DNA of 64,000 nucleotides from Holothuria scabra (GCA_037179385.1 CM074193.1:36296846-36360845); one strand, 5' to 3'; counted from the stretch's first letter, positions 1 to 12,235 are shown. The notes: generated by a model not told the origin, from the letters alone. Made by a program: numbers and translations.

Positions 1-342
1 TGCAATCACTGTTACTGCAAGGAATGTTAATGGGACCTGAGTTATGATCTCTGACAAGTACAACTGAGGAAAAGGATTTAATCAAAAAGCGTCTAGGGAA
101 AGGTGAAAGTTTATATTAATGTGCAATGCTATACGTTAAGAATGTGATAACCAGTCGCTGTCAAAAGACTTCCAACATTCAAGGGAAAACTTAATCTTTC
201 AACTTTAGTGGTTGAGAATTGGTTACCTGATACAGTAACTTTGGACTAGGTTCAAAACAAAACATCATTCAAACTTGAGTTATTAAGGAGGTGGCTATGT
301 GGTCCTCCCATCCCTCATGCCTCATCTATCCTCTGCCTCTGG
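1..342. other. no recognisable feature
   Basis: AT-rich DNA with no open frame, repeat family or splice-flanked segment that I can support. Confidence 0.5.
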
Positions 343-583
343 TAAGGTTGGGCTAGATGGAGTTTAAGGCCCAGTTTCCAACCAATTGGTTCATGTCGAG
401 CCAGCCATGGCTTTTTTCCAGTTGTGGCTCACTGGCTTGTTTTCCCTACTCCATTACTGCACTTATGCTGAGCACCAAGCACAAGGGCAGTAGGTTCCAT
501 TTTTAAAGTCTTCTGTATGACCCAGCCAGGACTCAAACTCCTGACTGCAAGTCTGATGCACTAACCACTTGACCATGCAGCCC
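343..583 (-). repeat. tRNA-derived SINE, near full length
   Basis: This is a copy of the SINE family best seen at 41825-42070, in reverse orientation. The diagnostic block 'ttccagttgtggctcactgg', the 'ctactccatt' stretch and the 'gggttccatttttaaag' region are all present in order. The degenerate tRNA-like head is at the right end, ending near 583. Confidence 0.8.
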
Positions 584-775
584 CCACCTCTGAGGTCTCT
601 GTTTCTGTAAGTAGTATGCACATTGCATTCAGTTGGGTATGGTTATCAACTAGGTATTTTGAAAAGTAAACTTCCCACATGTTTTCTGCATTTCTGTCTG
701 GAAAAAAAGAGAAGAAACTTCTACCTCAAAACATGTGAGTTCCACTTAAAGTTATTGCACTTTTATTTTGGTGAA

Positions 776-802
776 AATAATAATAATTATAATAATAATA
801 CA
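776..802. repeat. (AAT)n microsatellite
   Basis: Interrupted AAT/TAA repeats. The rest of 584-888 shows nothing else recognisable. Confidence 0.75.
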
Positions 803-891
803 TTGAACTTAGATAGCACTAAATCTGGAACAAAAGTGTAGCTGCCCTAGGTGCTTGACAAAAAATAAAATCAAACAACAATTTCATTTCA

Positions 892-1089
892 ATCGAAGGA
901 GCAAGCCAAACTGAGTCTTGAGGTTACGCTTAAATGTAGAAAATTAGTACATAACCGAATATGGTGAGGTAACTGGTTCCACAAGTAGGGAGCAGCATAT
1001 GCAAAGCATCTGTAACCATATGATTTCAATTGTAGATTAGGAAGAGCTGGGAAAGCCTTCCCAGAGGAATAGACAATATCAGGAGACAC
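892..1089 (-). pseudogene. non-LTR retrotransposon reverse-transcriptase C-terminal relic
   Basis: The minus-strand translation contains YGYRCFAYAAPYLWNQLP followed by HHIR. This is a close match to the YGxRxFxxAAPxLWNxLPxxIR signature just after the reverse transcriptase of many animal LINE elements (established for CR1/RTE/Jockey-type ORF2). The usual next element, a Phe-Lys-x-x-Leu-Lys-Thr block, is present but in a neighbouring frame, so the copy is frameshifted and dead. No upstream polymerase motifs are visible, which fits a 5'-truncated insertion. The clade cannot be named from this fragment. Confidence 0.75.
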
Positions 1090-1230
1090 ATTTGCAGTAA
1101 CTTGAATGCTAAAGAGGCAAAAAAATACTTCTGAAGACAATGAAATTCTCAAGGAGTTGGAAAAACTAGGATAAATATAGGATAAAGGATATATACTGTA
1201 AAGCACACATCTGCAAATTGAAATGCACAT

Positions 1231-3593
1231 TAAAGATCTACAGTAGCCTTCATATTTACATCAAACTTACAGAGTACAGTCAGACACATACACAAGATTA
1301 CTGTACCTGTAAATGTGGTGAGGATTGCATCCAATTTTATACTTTTCTTACAGTATCTTTGAAGACAACATATTCCAGTCTGATTTGACACAATTAATTA
1401 CTCATGAAGATGTCTTCTAAAGACACATGCAAAACACAATTCGCCATACTGTATTTTTCTAAAAATTGTGTATTCCAGACAGACGAACAACAATTAAGAA
1501 GTGTAATAAGCACTTTTATTCAGACTAAGGATATGATAGGAAAGGTGATCCAAAGTTCTGCTCTACAGTTTAGACTTTTTGAAGGATTTTTCATTTCTGA
1601 TGGTAGTACAGCTTTGTACCTAGGCAAGCTAGTCAGCAATAAAGGAAAATATTCAGCATTGTGTTCTTTGCTTTGATGATATTTTGAGAGATGTCAGTGT
1701 AGTTTGAAGATTTTGTACTTCCTCATACTTGGAGAGCAACCGACGTGACTACAGTATATCTCCCTACTAGTCCACATGTTCAACTGAAAATTCAAGTTCA
1801 GTGAAAATGTGTTTGACATCAATAATGCTAGTTCATACTGCACAATATTTATTGGCAAAGAGTTCTTGTCTGTCCACATTTTGTACGTAACCAATTTGCA
1901 TTTACCTCTTAAAAAGGGATGACAGGAGAAAAGAACAGACTACTGTATCTTCCAACTCTCAGAAAAAAAAATAAGACTACGAATCAAAATAAATGACACA
2001 ACAAAAATTAATTCTTAGAAGACTTCAATTTTCACCAATTTTTGTAATGCTTTTATACCCCTTTATTGTGGATAAGCCCACCTTCAACATCAACTAAGAC
2101 CTGTGAAGGATTGTCAAAATAAAAACTGATAAGAAGACACACCCTTAATTTAAAGTTCAGCTTGTTAACTGTTTGTTGTTAGCCCTCAGACAAAAAAATG
2201 AAATTGAAATGTTTCTTCCTTGTTCATCATCCTAATATCATTTCATTTAAAGTCTGCAACAGTTTCTTGGACAACTTTCTGCTCAAGTGTGTTTCTTAAT
2301 GAAGGGAAAATTTGCTTATATCTAAAAATCCAAACCAAAGTTGTGTATGCTTCCAAAAAGTACACTTGTCAGAAATCAACACTGGCCCCTTAAAAAGGGG
2401 AAAGATAAAAAAACTCTGTGGAGTTGATGGCTAATAATGACAGGTGTCAAGTAATCAAATGCTAAGTACACATGCTGTACATATTCCCTAATAAAAGCCA
2501 AGTAAAGGCCTCTTGTACATTTTTAGCAGATTTGAGTAGACTGGGGCTTATGACACAGGTGTACAGGTCCTCTTACAGCCTCTTGATTTTTATTGGTTTT
2601 GCAGGCAAGTCTTTCTTTGCAATGCACCATATCTACAACTTCCTGTCAAAAGCTACACACAGCTGCAAAGCCTGCTGTACTACTAGACACTTACGTAAAC
2701 TGTATGCTCGGTCAAAAGGAACATAGCACAGGGCACTACATTACATAGAATGATCATTGCTAGTACAGCAGGTGCATTGTGATGATGTTCAAGGTAAGAC
2801 TGAAAATTGACAATATATATTCAGAAATATGGAAAATGAATGGCTACTGAACGATAGATCTATTTTTCTTGATACCAAACTAAGAGTCAGAATGGCTGAA
2901 ACTCAAACCAAATCGAAGCTGTCGTCAGGGAGGACTTCACCTATGTTCAAACAAATCCTTTGGAATTTTAACAATAAGTTGTTGCTAGTACTGAAGTTCC
3001 AAGCCAGTTTACAATTTCATTTTAAAACCACAGGATATTGATATGTTCCAGTACACAATTTTACTTCGGGTTTATAAAACCCCTCAAAGCATTTTGACAA
3101 CCTTTCTGCATAAAAATTAGATAAAGGCTAGGAAAGAAGGAGTACAGTACCTTCATTCATACATAAGGGAGCACAGAGCTTTTTCTAGTCCCCAGCAGGC
3201 AACAGATTACTCCTACTCTACTATACCCATTGCACTCTTAAAGAATGTTCTGAACAGCTCAGTGACCAAAAGCAGTCCACTGGGCAGATTAATGAGGCAG
3301 CTATGGGTACAGTAGGATTCATGAATACTGTATAGCTAATTTCACACCCCGTGCACAAAGTTAAAAGTGGTTTTTGTTCCCTTGTCTGAAGACTGCTGGG
3401 GATGAGAAAAAGCTATGCTCCCTAACCATGTGAGTCCCTTTTTGAATACAATTTGGTTATTTAAATTTTGATTAGTCTACCTGTATGGAACGTTTAAAAT
3501 GTAAACTTAGATGAAATATCAGCTATTCAGTATTACAAGAGTGTGAAATTATGAATACATTTTTGCAGAAATGATGGCTACTTTCTAGTTTGT
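1231..3593. other. 2.4 kb with no gene recognised
   Basis: Only short, unflanked open frames are present. TACTGTA/TACAGTA words recur frequently here. No coding signature, repeat family or RNA gene is supported. Confidence 0.5.
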
Positions 3594-4790
3594 TTAAAGA
3601 ACAAGAGCAGTCACCCCAACTTGAAGTAGAGCAGTAGACTGCCCTCTTTCTGACTGGCTCTTGAAAGTCATGTGACAAAGTTTTTTTCCTCAAATGTGAA
3701 ATTTATTTGTAGTAACTGCTTGGTTTACCTTGAATATATAATAATAAAGTCTCAAAATATTATGAAAGATACTCTGACGAACCAGAAAGCCAAAAGGCTT
3801 TATAGTGATTTCTTGCCACTGAAATTTAAGCCTATTTTTTTTGCAAATTGACAGTGCTCCGTAATTTTATTCAAAGTGACAGAGCTCCATAGTGTACCCA
3901 CAAAGTATACATGCAAGGCATCAATGCATCCTACAAGAACTGGGGTTCTGCTCATGATATCATATCCACATGTGTAAAATTTTGCAATATCCAAGACTCC
4001 AACCATGGGAAATTTGTGTAAATATGATATTGAAACTTTGACTCCTTGTGAACCAAAGTGACATTTGACGTCCACCAAAAACAATTGGGGTCATTTATTC
4101 ACCATGCATCATCTACATGTCAAGTATGAGTATCCTACAAGTTACCTTTCTTGATACTATGCAAGAAAGTTTGTCAGACTTTGACACTGCTGACCCCAAA
4201 TGACCTTTGGCCTTCACAAAAATCATCTGAGATCATCTACTCAATATGGCCAACCCGCATACCAAATACCAGATTAGTCACACTTACCTTTCTTGAGATA
4301 TCATGTTTACAAGCAATTTCTAAGGAATATACCATTTGACCTCTCATGACCCCAAATGACCTTTGATCTCCATGAAAATCAATAGAGATATCTACCCATT
4401 ATGACCAACCCATACACCTCTAGTATACGATTAGTCACATATACCGTTTTTGAGATATCTTGTTTACAAGGTTTTGACCTTTTGACCTCTTGTGACCCCA
4501 AATAACCTTTGACCTCCACCAAACACAATTGGGATCATCTACTCAACATGGCCAACCCACACACCATATATGAGATAAGTCACACTTACGTTTCTTGAGA
4601 TTCTGTGTTTACAAGCAATTTCTAAGGGATTTACCATTTGACCTCTCGTGACCCCAAAAGACCTTTGACCACAAAAATCATGCACTAAATATGACCAACC
4701 CACAAACCCAATATGAAAACAGTCACATGTACCGTTCTTGAGATATCCTGTTTACAAGTTTTGACCCTTTTGATTTCTGATGACCCCAAT

Positions 4791-4803
4791 TGACCTTTGA
4801 CCT
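4791..4803 (-). promoter_or_regulatory. perfect DR1 nuclear-receptor motif in D1
   Basis: TGACCTTTGACCT is the reverse complement of AGGTCAAAGGTCA, the canonical DR1 site of HNF4 and RXR heterodimers. The motif is certain. In vivo binding is inference. Confidence 0.5.
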
Positions 4804-4909
4804 CCACCAAAACAATAGGGATCATCAACTCAGTATGGCCAACCAACATACTAAATATGAGATCATTCACACTTACCCTTCTAGTGATATCATGTTTACA
4901 AGTGTCACA

Positions 4910-4932
4910 TACACACATACACACACACACAA
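4910..4932. repeat. (AC)n tract of element D1
   Basis: Interrupted CA repeats lie directly before the terminal hairpin, in the same relative place as in the other two 3'-complete D1 copies. Confidence 0.8.
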
Positions 4933-4947
4933 CATCACCATCACATA

Positions 4948-4973
4948 GATTCCTTTTGCTGATGCAAGGAATC
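4948..4973. other. terminal hairpin of element D1
   Basis: GATTCCTT pairs with AAGGAATC around a short TTGCTGATGC loop and ends the element. Confidence 0.65.
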
Positions 4974-5053
4974 AAAAATATGATGAAAATTGTGAAATTT
5001 ACAGTAGGTGCTGTTTCAAAACAAGTTTGAGGGCAACTGCTCTTGCCCTTTAA

Positions 5054-6445
5054 TAAAAATTTCTGTGGAATTCATTCATGTTTCCAAGTCTTTGAATATC
5101 TCTAGATTGACGCTGATATCGAAAGCATAGAGCTTGACTTGAATGACGATAACTTTGAACGTTTCCATACCATGCACTGTAAAGTTGTTTTGGCAATTAA
5201 AATATATTGTAGCACCCAATTACTTCACTGCCAAGACATGAACGTCAACAACAAACTGTAAGAGAGGAATTGAACTTCAATGCACTGTACTTAGATTAAA
5301 TTTGAAGCTTCAGTACAGTGTAAAATTACCCGTAAGTCACATGTTTATCAAAGGGATAAGGAAAACATCTCCTTGGAAGCTTCGTCATGGTAATACAATG
5401 ACTCAGACTTCAAGAGCAGCAACCCCACTTCTGCATGTCTGTATTACTGCACTGGGAGCACAGTTGCTTAGTCTAACCAGCGGGATGAGTGCTTACATGT
5501 TTGAGGCCCAGCATGGACCAATGACAGGAAGCTATAATGACCCATGCAATATGAAACACAACTGCTGTTTGCCAGATGACAAGAAGCATTTTATGTTATG
5601 TATCCCATGGTTGTATGGATCAGAGGATGCAGTGTTGCTACGGGATACAGGGATACAGATTTGAAGCAAACAAGTCCTGTAAGTAAAAGAAAGATAAAAG
5701 CAACACTGCAGTGGATTAAGAAGATTAGGCTAGTACTTGACAGCTCTTGATAATGAGATAAGTAAAATAAAGATAAGTATTTCTCTGAAGCAAAGCAGTT
5801 TTTGATTTCTTAGATTTTTCTTTTGAGTCATTAGCATTACCCATCTTGTTGTCTCTTTGCTTCTACTAAAACAGAAATATGGATAAGTGGCGAGGGACAG
5901 GTTGAATAATATGACAGAACAGATGGTATGATAACTGTTTTGTGCCATATGGGAACTACATGGACCAGCACTTAAAGTTGATTGCATTCTTTACTGGCAT
6001 TTATAACAGAATACGATGGAGAGTTAATTGACCTACAGTAGCTCCCATACCAAAATGAAAGTGTAGATAAGGGGGGTACAATGCACATGTTGGCCTGTAC
6101 AAAATGATCAACCAGTCACAGTGGTCAGAATTCTTCGCTTCACATACTACAATTTTCAGCCCCATTTTCAGACAATTTTACGTTTGTCCTTCAAACAAAC
6201 CATTCCACTATTTTTAATTCTTCCACAAGGAAACTTGGTTTTTCTGAACATTTTCAGCATATTTTCGCGCAACCTCAAAACCATGTGTTTGACAAGTCCC
6301 TTTCGTGCTGTTTGATCATTGAAAATGAGGTGTGAGGGTGCATGAATTAATTTTGTCTTGTAGAATTAAATTGTGATGTTTGAGAGACAAAGTCTAAGCC
6401 TGAAATATGAGTTGAAAGAGATAAGTATAGTACTGAATCATCATG
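5054..6445. other. 1.4 kb with no gene recognised
   Basis: A 120-codon frame at 5302-5664 has no recognisable domain, Kozak context or splice flank and is not called. Nothing else stands out. Confidence 0.45.
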
Positions 6446-6622
6446 CAGGGCTGGAAAAAATGTTTATTTCCCAGGAAGAGAGTAGCATGAATTACTGTAC
6501 TTCCCAGAAAAGAAGTAAAATTTCCCACAGTTCTTCCCATATTTTTATGTACAGAAAAGGGAAATTTCCCTTCAGATGTCCCAATTTTCCTGGAAGGACC
6601 CTCCCAACTTTTTCCACCCATG
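6446..6622 (+). mobile_element. hAT-type MITE (family H1)
   Basis: The left end CAGGGCTGGAAAAA and the inverted right end CATGGGTGGAAAAA match at 11 of 14 positions. The interior is rich in TTTCCC/GGGAAA blocks. A second copy is at about 36850-37026. No clean 8-bp target duplication is visible. Confidence 0.6.
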
Positions 6623-7049
6623 TTGAATCAGATCACAAAGCATGCCGTCACAGAGCCCATTACCTGTGAACCTCTTCTACACTTAGAAAGGAAAAGAAGA
6701 CTTGAAGTTTCCCTCTTGGAATGGTTTACTCCTGAAACTGAAGCCCAAGGGCTGCTGATATGTTAAACAACATTACACCACATCACATGCATCTACAAAG
6801 TCATTACATTACAGAGAAACTGCAGCTTAAAGGCAGTTACTCATCACCCCAGAGAGTTCCAATCCCCAACCTACTTCCTTCTAGCTCCTTCCACAACTGT
6901 TTTAAGGAAGCACACCACCATTAGCAGAACGGCATGCCAGGAAAAGTAGTTCCAAAGTACACCGTCAGTTTTAGGTCCTCTTTAAGTGTGAATTGCTCAA
7001 GTTAAGCTAATCAGATGTGGTTGTTTTGTTTTGGATATGAAAGAGGACG
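6623..7049. other. no recognisable feature
   Basis: Nothing supported in this interval. Confidence 0.45.
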
Positions 7050-7420
7050 TGTTAATGTCTGAGTGTTGCCAAATTGGGAAGAATTGAAAGTGATTGAGAC
7101 TGTTTAAAAATTTGATGTGAAAAAGACGTTATTTCCGTCACCTTGCAGATTAATAGGGTAGCGTGTACAGACCCAAAATTTCATCCCCTTGTATCTCAAA
7201 ATCTAAACGGTCATGCTATGGTGAATTTGTGTTGCCATGATTGGCCAACTCACTGGCTTTCATGTGAGGGGTAGCTTTAGTGGGGTGTGAACTTTGACTG
7301 GGCTGTGGGGGGCACTTAATGAAGGCAATGGAGAAATTAATGGTGGTGTGCTCCCTTAAACTCATTCCCATCCAGACCATAATTCCAAGTTTATTTCTTT
7401 GGGGCCTCCCTATTGCGAGT
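7050..7420 (+). repeat. dispersed repeat family A, copy 1
   Basis: It aligns with 57190-57530 through shared blocks such as 'aaatctaaacggtcatgcta' against 'aaatctaaacagtcatagta', 'gccatgatnggcaaac', 'gctttcangtgaggg' and 'tgtgaactttgac'. The copies are diverged and in the same orientation. Function and ends are unknown. Confidence 0.7.
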
Positions 7421-7429
7421 ATACAGAGC

Positions 7430-7620
7430 ACTAATGGTAATCAGAACACTCTGAGTACATGCTATGTATACAGTAAAATAATACTCTGCATTTCTTTTTA
7501 CTGTAATCTGATGTCAAGTCAAAGAGTTGTACCAATTGAGAGATCTACTCCTAAAAATGTTGTTTGGGGTGACAAATGCCTCCATACAAGTCCACCCTTC
7601 CTCCTCCATCTGACTGAATA
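7430..7620 (+). repeat. dispersed repeat family B, copy 1
   Basis: It shares 'taatcagaacactct.agtac', 'agtcaaagagttgtaccaatt' and a following GTTTGGGTTG-like block with copies at about 21255-21490 and 30545-30790. In all three the order and spacing of the blocks are kept. Confidence 0.65.
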
Positions 7621-8774
7621 GGACTATTCTTGGTACAGTCTCTTTCTACAAGGAAAAAGCAATATTTCTCATGTCACCATGGTAACAATGCATAGTCTGC
7701 ATTGTCCTAGTAGGTATATTGTAACTTTCAATGACAGTCAAACTTTCATCACTCTTACCTATATGTGTGCAGTACCAAAAATAAATTAAAGCTTGTATTC
7801 ATAACCTCTATGTGCAATAGTTTATTAGCATAAGCAATCAAGTATTTTTGATTGCCATAGTGATGACCAGTCTAGTTCATGTGTTATATTTGATACCTTG
7901 TCAGATCTCTTTCAAGCCTCAGATGGCTGTAGTTTAAAAAAAAGCTTATTCTCTCTTATGGGTAATTTCAGATCATCATTTCAAACGGAAAGTGACTTTA
8001 AAATGAAAAACCAATTTTAAGCAAAGAAAGCAAGTAATATTGCCTACTGTAGAACTCTATCCTTTCGGTTACTCAATCCTTTCCATTGTAATTAACTAAA
8101 TTTATGAAAGCACTTTACTGGTAAGGAAAGTGCTGCTGGAGTTAAAGAGTCAATAACCCCTAGCTATATCAATAATTAGAAATATGGTAATGTAATTAAC
8201 TAAATTATTATGGACTATTATCAATGGATGAAACCTTTCTTATGCATGTATAGTGTCCTATTACAATATTTGAATAACTGTTGAACAGTTGCTGAGGCCC
8301 CTGCTGATAAGTTTCAACTGATTCAGATATTAGCATATACTGTAAAGAAGACTTTATGCCCCCATGGAAGCCCCTTAAAAACATCTGCTTGCACAAACAT
8401 TTGATGAACGATACCTTAGAAAGGTCAGTCTGCAGTCCCTGTAGCCTATCAAATAGAGCATATAGGACCCTAGTGTTAATCACACTGTTGGTAGTCCACT
8501 GTAGTTAATAGCTTTCATCATCATCTTGTATTTTAAAGGTTACAAAGCCTTTCATATTTTTCTTTAACACAAAGAAGACTCCGATGGGATTCCTAAACAG
8601 CAGACAGCTATTGTAATGAGGTCAAGTAAATTTTACTGGGTAAGATGATCATCACCTTCCAGGAAAAGATGTAATCAGTTGACAGTATTCACAAGACCCT
8701 AAAATGACTTTCAGGTTATTTTTCTTCATCTTGTTCGACAAGCAATCAGCTTTATAATGTCCTATTTCATAACC
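7621..8774. other. 1.15 kb with no gene recognised
   Basis: AT-rich DNA without coding or repeat signatures that I can name. Confidence 0.45.
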
Positions 8775-8779
8775 CTTTA

Positions 8780-8990
8780 CTTGGTCTAGTGGCACGGTAG
8801 AGCATCAGACTCTCACCCAAAAGGTGCAGGGTTTGATTTCCAGACCAAGTCATGCCCAAGACTTTGAAAATTGAACCCACTGCTGATGTGCATGATGATG
8901 TGCATAAAATGCTGTGGGCATAGGATCCCACCAAACCCACCTTCCCATGATTCTTCACCTTGCTCATGAAGTTCTATGGGACAAGGTGAA
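8780..8990 (+). repeat. tRNA-derived SINE head with good A and B boxes
   Basis: TGGTCTAGTGG is a near-perfect polymerase III A box and GGTTTGATTTCC a diverged B box 30-odd bases downstream, as in a tRNA. The following 'aagtcatgcccaagactttgaaaattgaacc' corresponds to the body of the SINE at 41825-42070. Too diverged to fold as a functional tRNA. Confidence 0.7.
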
Positions 8991-9479
8991 GAATAATCAA
9001 AAAGCATGCTGTGGTTTTTTTTTTCCTTGAAGCAGCTCATTGAGTTAGTTCATGAAATTCAACAAATTTTTCCAAACCTGTTAAGTTTTCTTCACATACC
9101 AATGACATATGGTCAAACTAAGACAATCCCCATATACTACCTAGATAATTGTTTAATGAGTGAGTACTGTACTTTAAGGTTCAATTCGGTTTTCAAAAAT
9201 TCATGATCAGACATATTTTTTCAAAATAGGCACAAAAAATGTTGCAAGTCAGGACACCACAAAATTCAAAATTTTAGCTTTTCCATTACCTATTGGATAT
9301 GAAACTAAGAAATTATAAGCATTGTCATTAGATATTGACCCTTTAACACTCTCATTAAGTTATCAAAATCAACTCAATGAGCCCCTTTAAGAATGCAGCA
9401 CAGACACCTCAGTAGATCAAATGCTGCATGGGAGTAACTGGTTGCTGAGTTTGTTACATAATATGTGCCCTCAAGTCGT
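8991..9479. other. no recognisable feature
   Basis: Short homopolymer T tract near 9015; otherwise nothing supported. Confidence 0.45.
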
Positions 9480-9756
9480 CCCCTTTCTGGCGTACTGACG
9501 AATCGCAAAATCAAGAATTTCATGAATCTGTGGATCTTGTGTTTCACACAGTGTCTTATTTGGAGAATTTTTGCCATATTGATCGCTTTTATGTATGGAA
9601 TTGTAGAAAATAATATATTTTACAAAGTCGTTGCAATTTTTAAGGCTGAGGTGAACAGATAATTGCAAAAAATGCATTCGTCACTACGCCAAAATTGCCA
9701 AATTTGCACATTCGTCACTATGCCAATTTGCGATTCATCAGTACACCAGAAAGGGG
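9480..9756. mobile_element. MITE with 30-bp terminal inverted repeats
   Basis: CCCCTTTCTGGCGTACTGAC at the left is matched by CCCCTTTCTGGTGTACTGAT read inward from the right, and the match continues through AATCGCAAA with about three mismatches in 30. Subterminal 'attcgtcactacgcc' and 'attcgtcactatgcc' repeats lie inside the right end. It is 277 bp with no coding capacity. I saw only this copy, and no perfect target duplication. Confidence 0.75.
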
Positions 9757-10796
9757 AAGATGTGATCTATGCTTTCATTGTGTTCACACTGCAGACAAAG
9801 CAATTAACACATACTTAACTGGCCTGCATGCCAAAACCAGCCCACTTTGACACTTGAACATTACATTCTGGGACAGGAGTGTATTCTTCGTAGATTTTCC
9901 CTATATGTTATCAAGATGCCATGTTTCATATCATTTCAAAATAATTGTTCTCCTTAAAGGTACTTAAACACCAAAGAGAAATTCTGTCTGACTTTACCAA
10001 GTTTGGTGCAAAAATAATGTCTCATGATAGAAAAGAGTTCCTGAATCTGGATAACGGCATAAAATGATTTCGTTCCAATGTGCCCCTCACCACAGATCTA
10101 CCAGCAGTGTCCCTCTCAGGGGGGTAAGATGCAATCCCCCCCCCCCAAACCAGAAGATGGGTAACATCATTCCCAATTCTTACCATTTCTATTAAAATAA
10201 AAAATGCTACTTTGCCAGTATCTTGGTTTCTTATTTCAGGAAAGTACACCATTACAGCAATGTATAAAGAAAATAGCTTTAAAAACCCTTCCATTGCACC
10301 TTATGGGGGCCTTGAAACTCTCCACCCCCTCCCTTGAGCTGAGATGTAACTTTAGTAAAGGTTAACATCAACTTGATCATGACCAAAAGAAGTAAAACAC
10401 TTTTATATTTTTTTATGTAACTGATTTATTGTTGTATTTTTGTCATAAGGAAGACAGTTGCTTTAGAAATATGTTGACCACAAACCTGGCACATCAAGCA
10501 TTTTGATGGGGACGTTGCATAAGTATCAGTTACTAAATGCAGCTGGAAGTCACCCACACATATAAGCAAAGATAAAGAAATCAATTGTTCTGCTTGCTGA
10601 AGTACAGGACAGTAAACAATCTTCCTCCTCACTGATGTTAGAAGGCAGAGGATTACAGGGGGCTATTTGGGATTAAATCAGGATGAGGAATCCCCATAGG
10701 CCTTTTTCATCTCATGCTTTGGTCTTTACTGTGTTTTCAAGTTAAAGATTTTATTTGTTTTCTTTTGAGGCACATTTTGTGAATTGTGTGTTTAAT
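9757..10796. other. 1 kb with no gene recognised; poly(C) tract
   Basis: A run of about 13 C at 10134-10147 is the only notable feature. Confidence 0.45.
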
Positions 10797-11075
10797 ATAA
10801 AGGGGAAATGCAGTCACCCCAATTTGAAGTACAGTAGTGCAGTGCATTAGGCTGTCTTACTTCATGATTGGCTCTTTAGAGTCACATGACAAGACTGTAT
10901 TTTCTCCTCAAATGTGAAATTTTACTTAGTTCTGCTTGGTTTACCTTGAATATCCAATACTGAAGCTCTAAAATAAATATACTTCAAAGAGAAATTTATA
11001 AAAATTAAATTGTGAGATTCAGCTGTTGCTTCAGAGTAAGTTTAGCTTCTTCAAAGTAGGCCTACAGCTCTTTGA
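10797..11075 (+). mobile_element. MITE family M1, decayed copy
   Basis: It matches the M1 consensus: 'gcagtcaccccaatttgaagta', 'tgattggctctttagagtcacatgaca', 'cctcaaatgtgaaatttta' and 'gcttggtttaccttgaatat', then a degraded right end. Same orientation as the 3594 copy. Confidence 0.75.
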
Positions 11076-12235
11076 AATTGAATTTTATTGCGAAGAGCCC
11101 TACAAATATTAAGCATTGTCATCATTCATCAACTCATTGCACTACATGGGAAAAAGTGGAAGTATTTTTATGATAAAAATTTTGATCCAAGAACAATCAG
11201 AAACACCAATCTACCAATCATGCCAGTTGAGAAAATGGTCGCAACAACAGACTCACTTAAACAGACACAACAGCTATAGTTTCTTGGACCACAGGTGCAG
11301 CGTATCATAATGCAGATTCAAATTTTGGCACATTCTTATCACTGTCAATTATCATAAATGTTGTTTAATTTACAGCCTAGGTTTAAACAAGTCCAAAGTA
11401 TTTCAGCCAGCTCCAAGCACATAACGGCTCCACATGTGTCTATTAATCTCCACTAATTCCAAAGATAACTCAGCCCCGATGATCATTTGTTTGACAAGCA
11501 TGTCTTCAAGGAATTTGCATAAAGTACACCATGGTGTTGGCTAATTGATGGGAATGGCTCCCTTACATTTCAAGTTCATGGTTATGTGAATTTAACATGA
11601 GGTATGCTGACAGTATTTCTGTAGCCATGAGTACGATCTTCATTACTCGAAGCTCAAAATGTAAGCCATGATATCTGGATCGCCAGGATATTATAAATTA
11701 GACTTCTTTTTTTTTAACAAGTGTATTATTTATAGCTTGTCTGTTTCACATCAACATTTGGGGCGTCTTCACTCCACAAATATGAATGATGTTGTTGTTT
11801 CTATAGAGACAATGCTGGCAAACATTCAATATCATGAATAACCAATGAGACGATGTTAAAACAAAGCTAGAATCTACATGAAGAAATGAAATGCAGAACC
11901 TCAATAAAAAAAAAAAAAGAAATAACTATAAAGAAAAGTAATACAGTATTCTGCTTCCAGAGATAATTACATTTTGTAAAGAGAGGTAATTAGGTAGACA
12001 TTGCAAAATTTTATGGAAGCTTGCCTTATTACTACATTAGGTAGTCACATTTATGCCAAGCATGTATTACAGTTAGTTCAATTACATATCCAAAAGGCAC
12101 AAGCAAATACTTTTTGGAGAAATCCAGTAAAGAATTAATATTGCATTTTTAAATCAGTATTGTATTTTCTGAGTTACATGCCAGTGTTCAAAAGTTACGA
12201 AAGGCAGCCAGAGATTTTGTCAGAAAACTCATAAA
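11076..12235. other. 1.15 kb with no gene recognised
   Basis: Two overlapping short frames near 11088-11310 lack any recognisable motif. A-rich tract near 11908-11920. Confidence 0.45.

Larger units (their letters stand above)
3779..4977 (+). mobile_element. tandem-repeat element D1 (DR1/DR4-bearing), most complete copy
   Basis: It begins with AGAAAGCC-aaaa-GGCTTT and continues with about seven diverged monomers of roughly 150 bp. Each has a 'tgaccccaaatgacctttgacctccacc' core (variants throughout), 'atctactcaatatggccaac' and 'gagatatcatgtttacaag'. It ends with an (AC)n tract and a hairpin at 4948-4973. Other copies are at 32690-33178, 47050-47420 and 50110-50816. It interrupts an M1 MITE, so it was inserted as a unit. 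No protein is encoded and the mobilisation mechanism is unknown. Confidence 0.8.
3594..5053 (+). mobile_element. MITE family M1 copy, split by the DR1 tandem-repeat element
   Basis: The left part (3594 to about 3778) and right part (about 4978-5053) together match the uninterrupted copy at 20972-21247 (opposite strand). Terminal repeats are of the type TTAAAGnnCAAGAGCAGT and ACTGCTCTTGCCCTTTAA. The internal landmarks 'gtcatgtgaca', 'ctcaaatgtgaaattt' and 'gcttggtttaccttgaa' are conserved. The intervening 1.2 kb is a separate element. Confidence 0.8.

Noticed and set aside
3779..4977. Regular repeats considered as a CRISPR-like array or a satellite
   Set aside because: Units are about 150 bp and diverged with no repeat-spacer alternation, the genome is eukaryotic, and the array is dispersed with fixed ends.
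5302..5664. 120-codon plus-strand frame
   Set aside because: No recognisable motif, poor start context and no splice flanks; its length is plausible by chance in a 64-kb window.
8780..8850. Possible tRNA gene with A and B boxes
   Set aside because: The head cannot be folded into a complete cloverleaf by eye and continues directly into the body of the interspersed SINE family.
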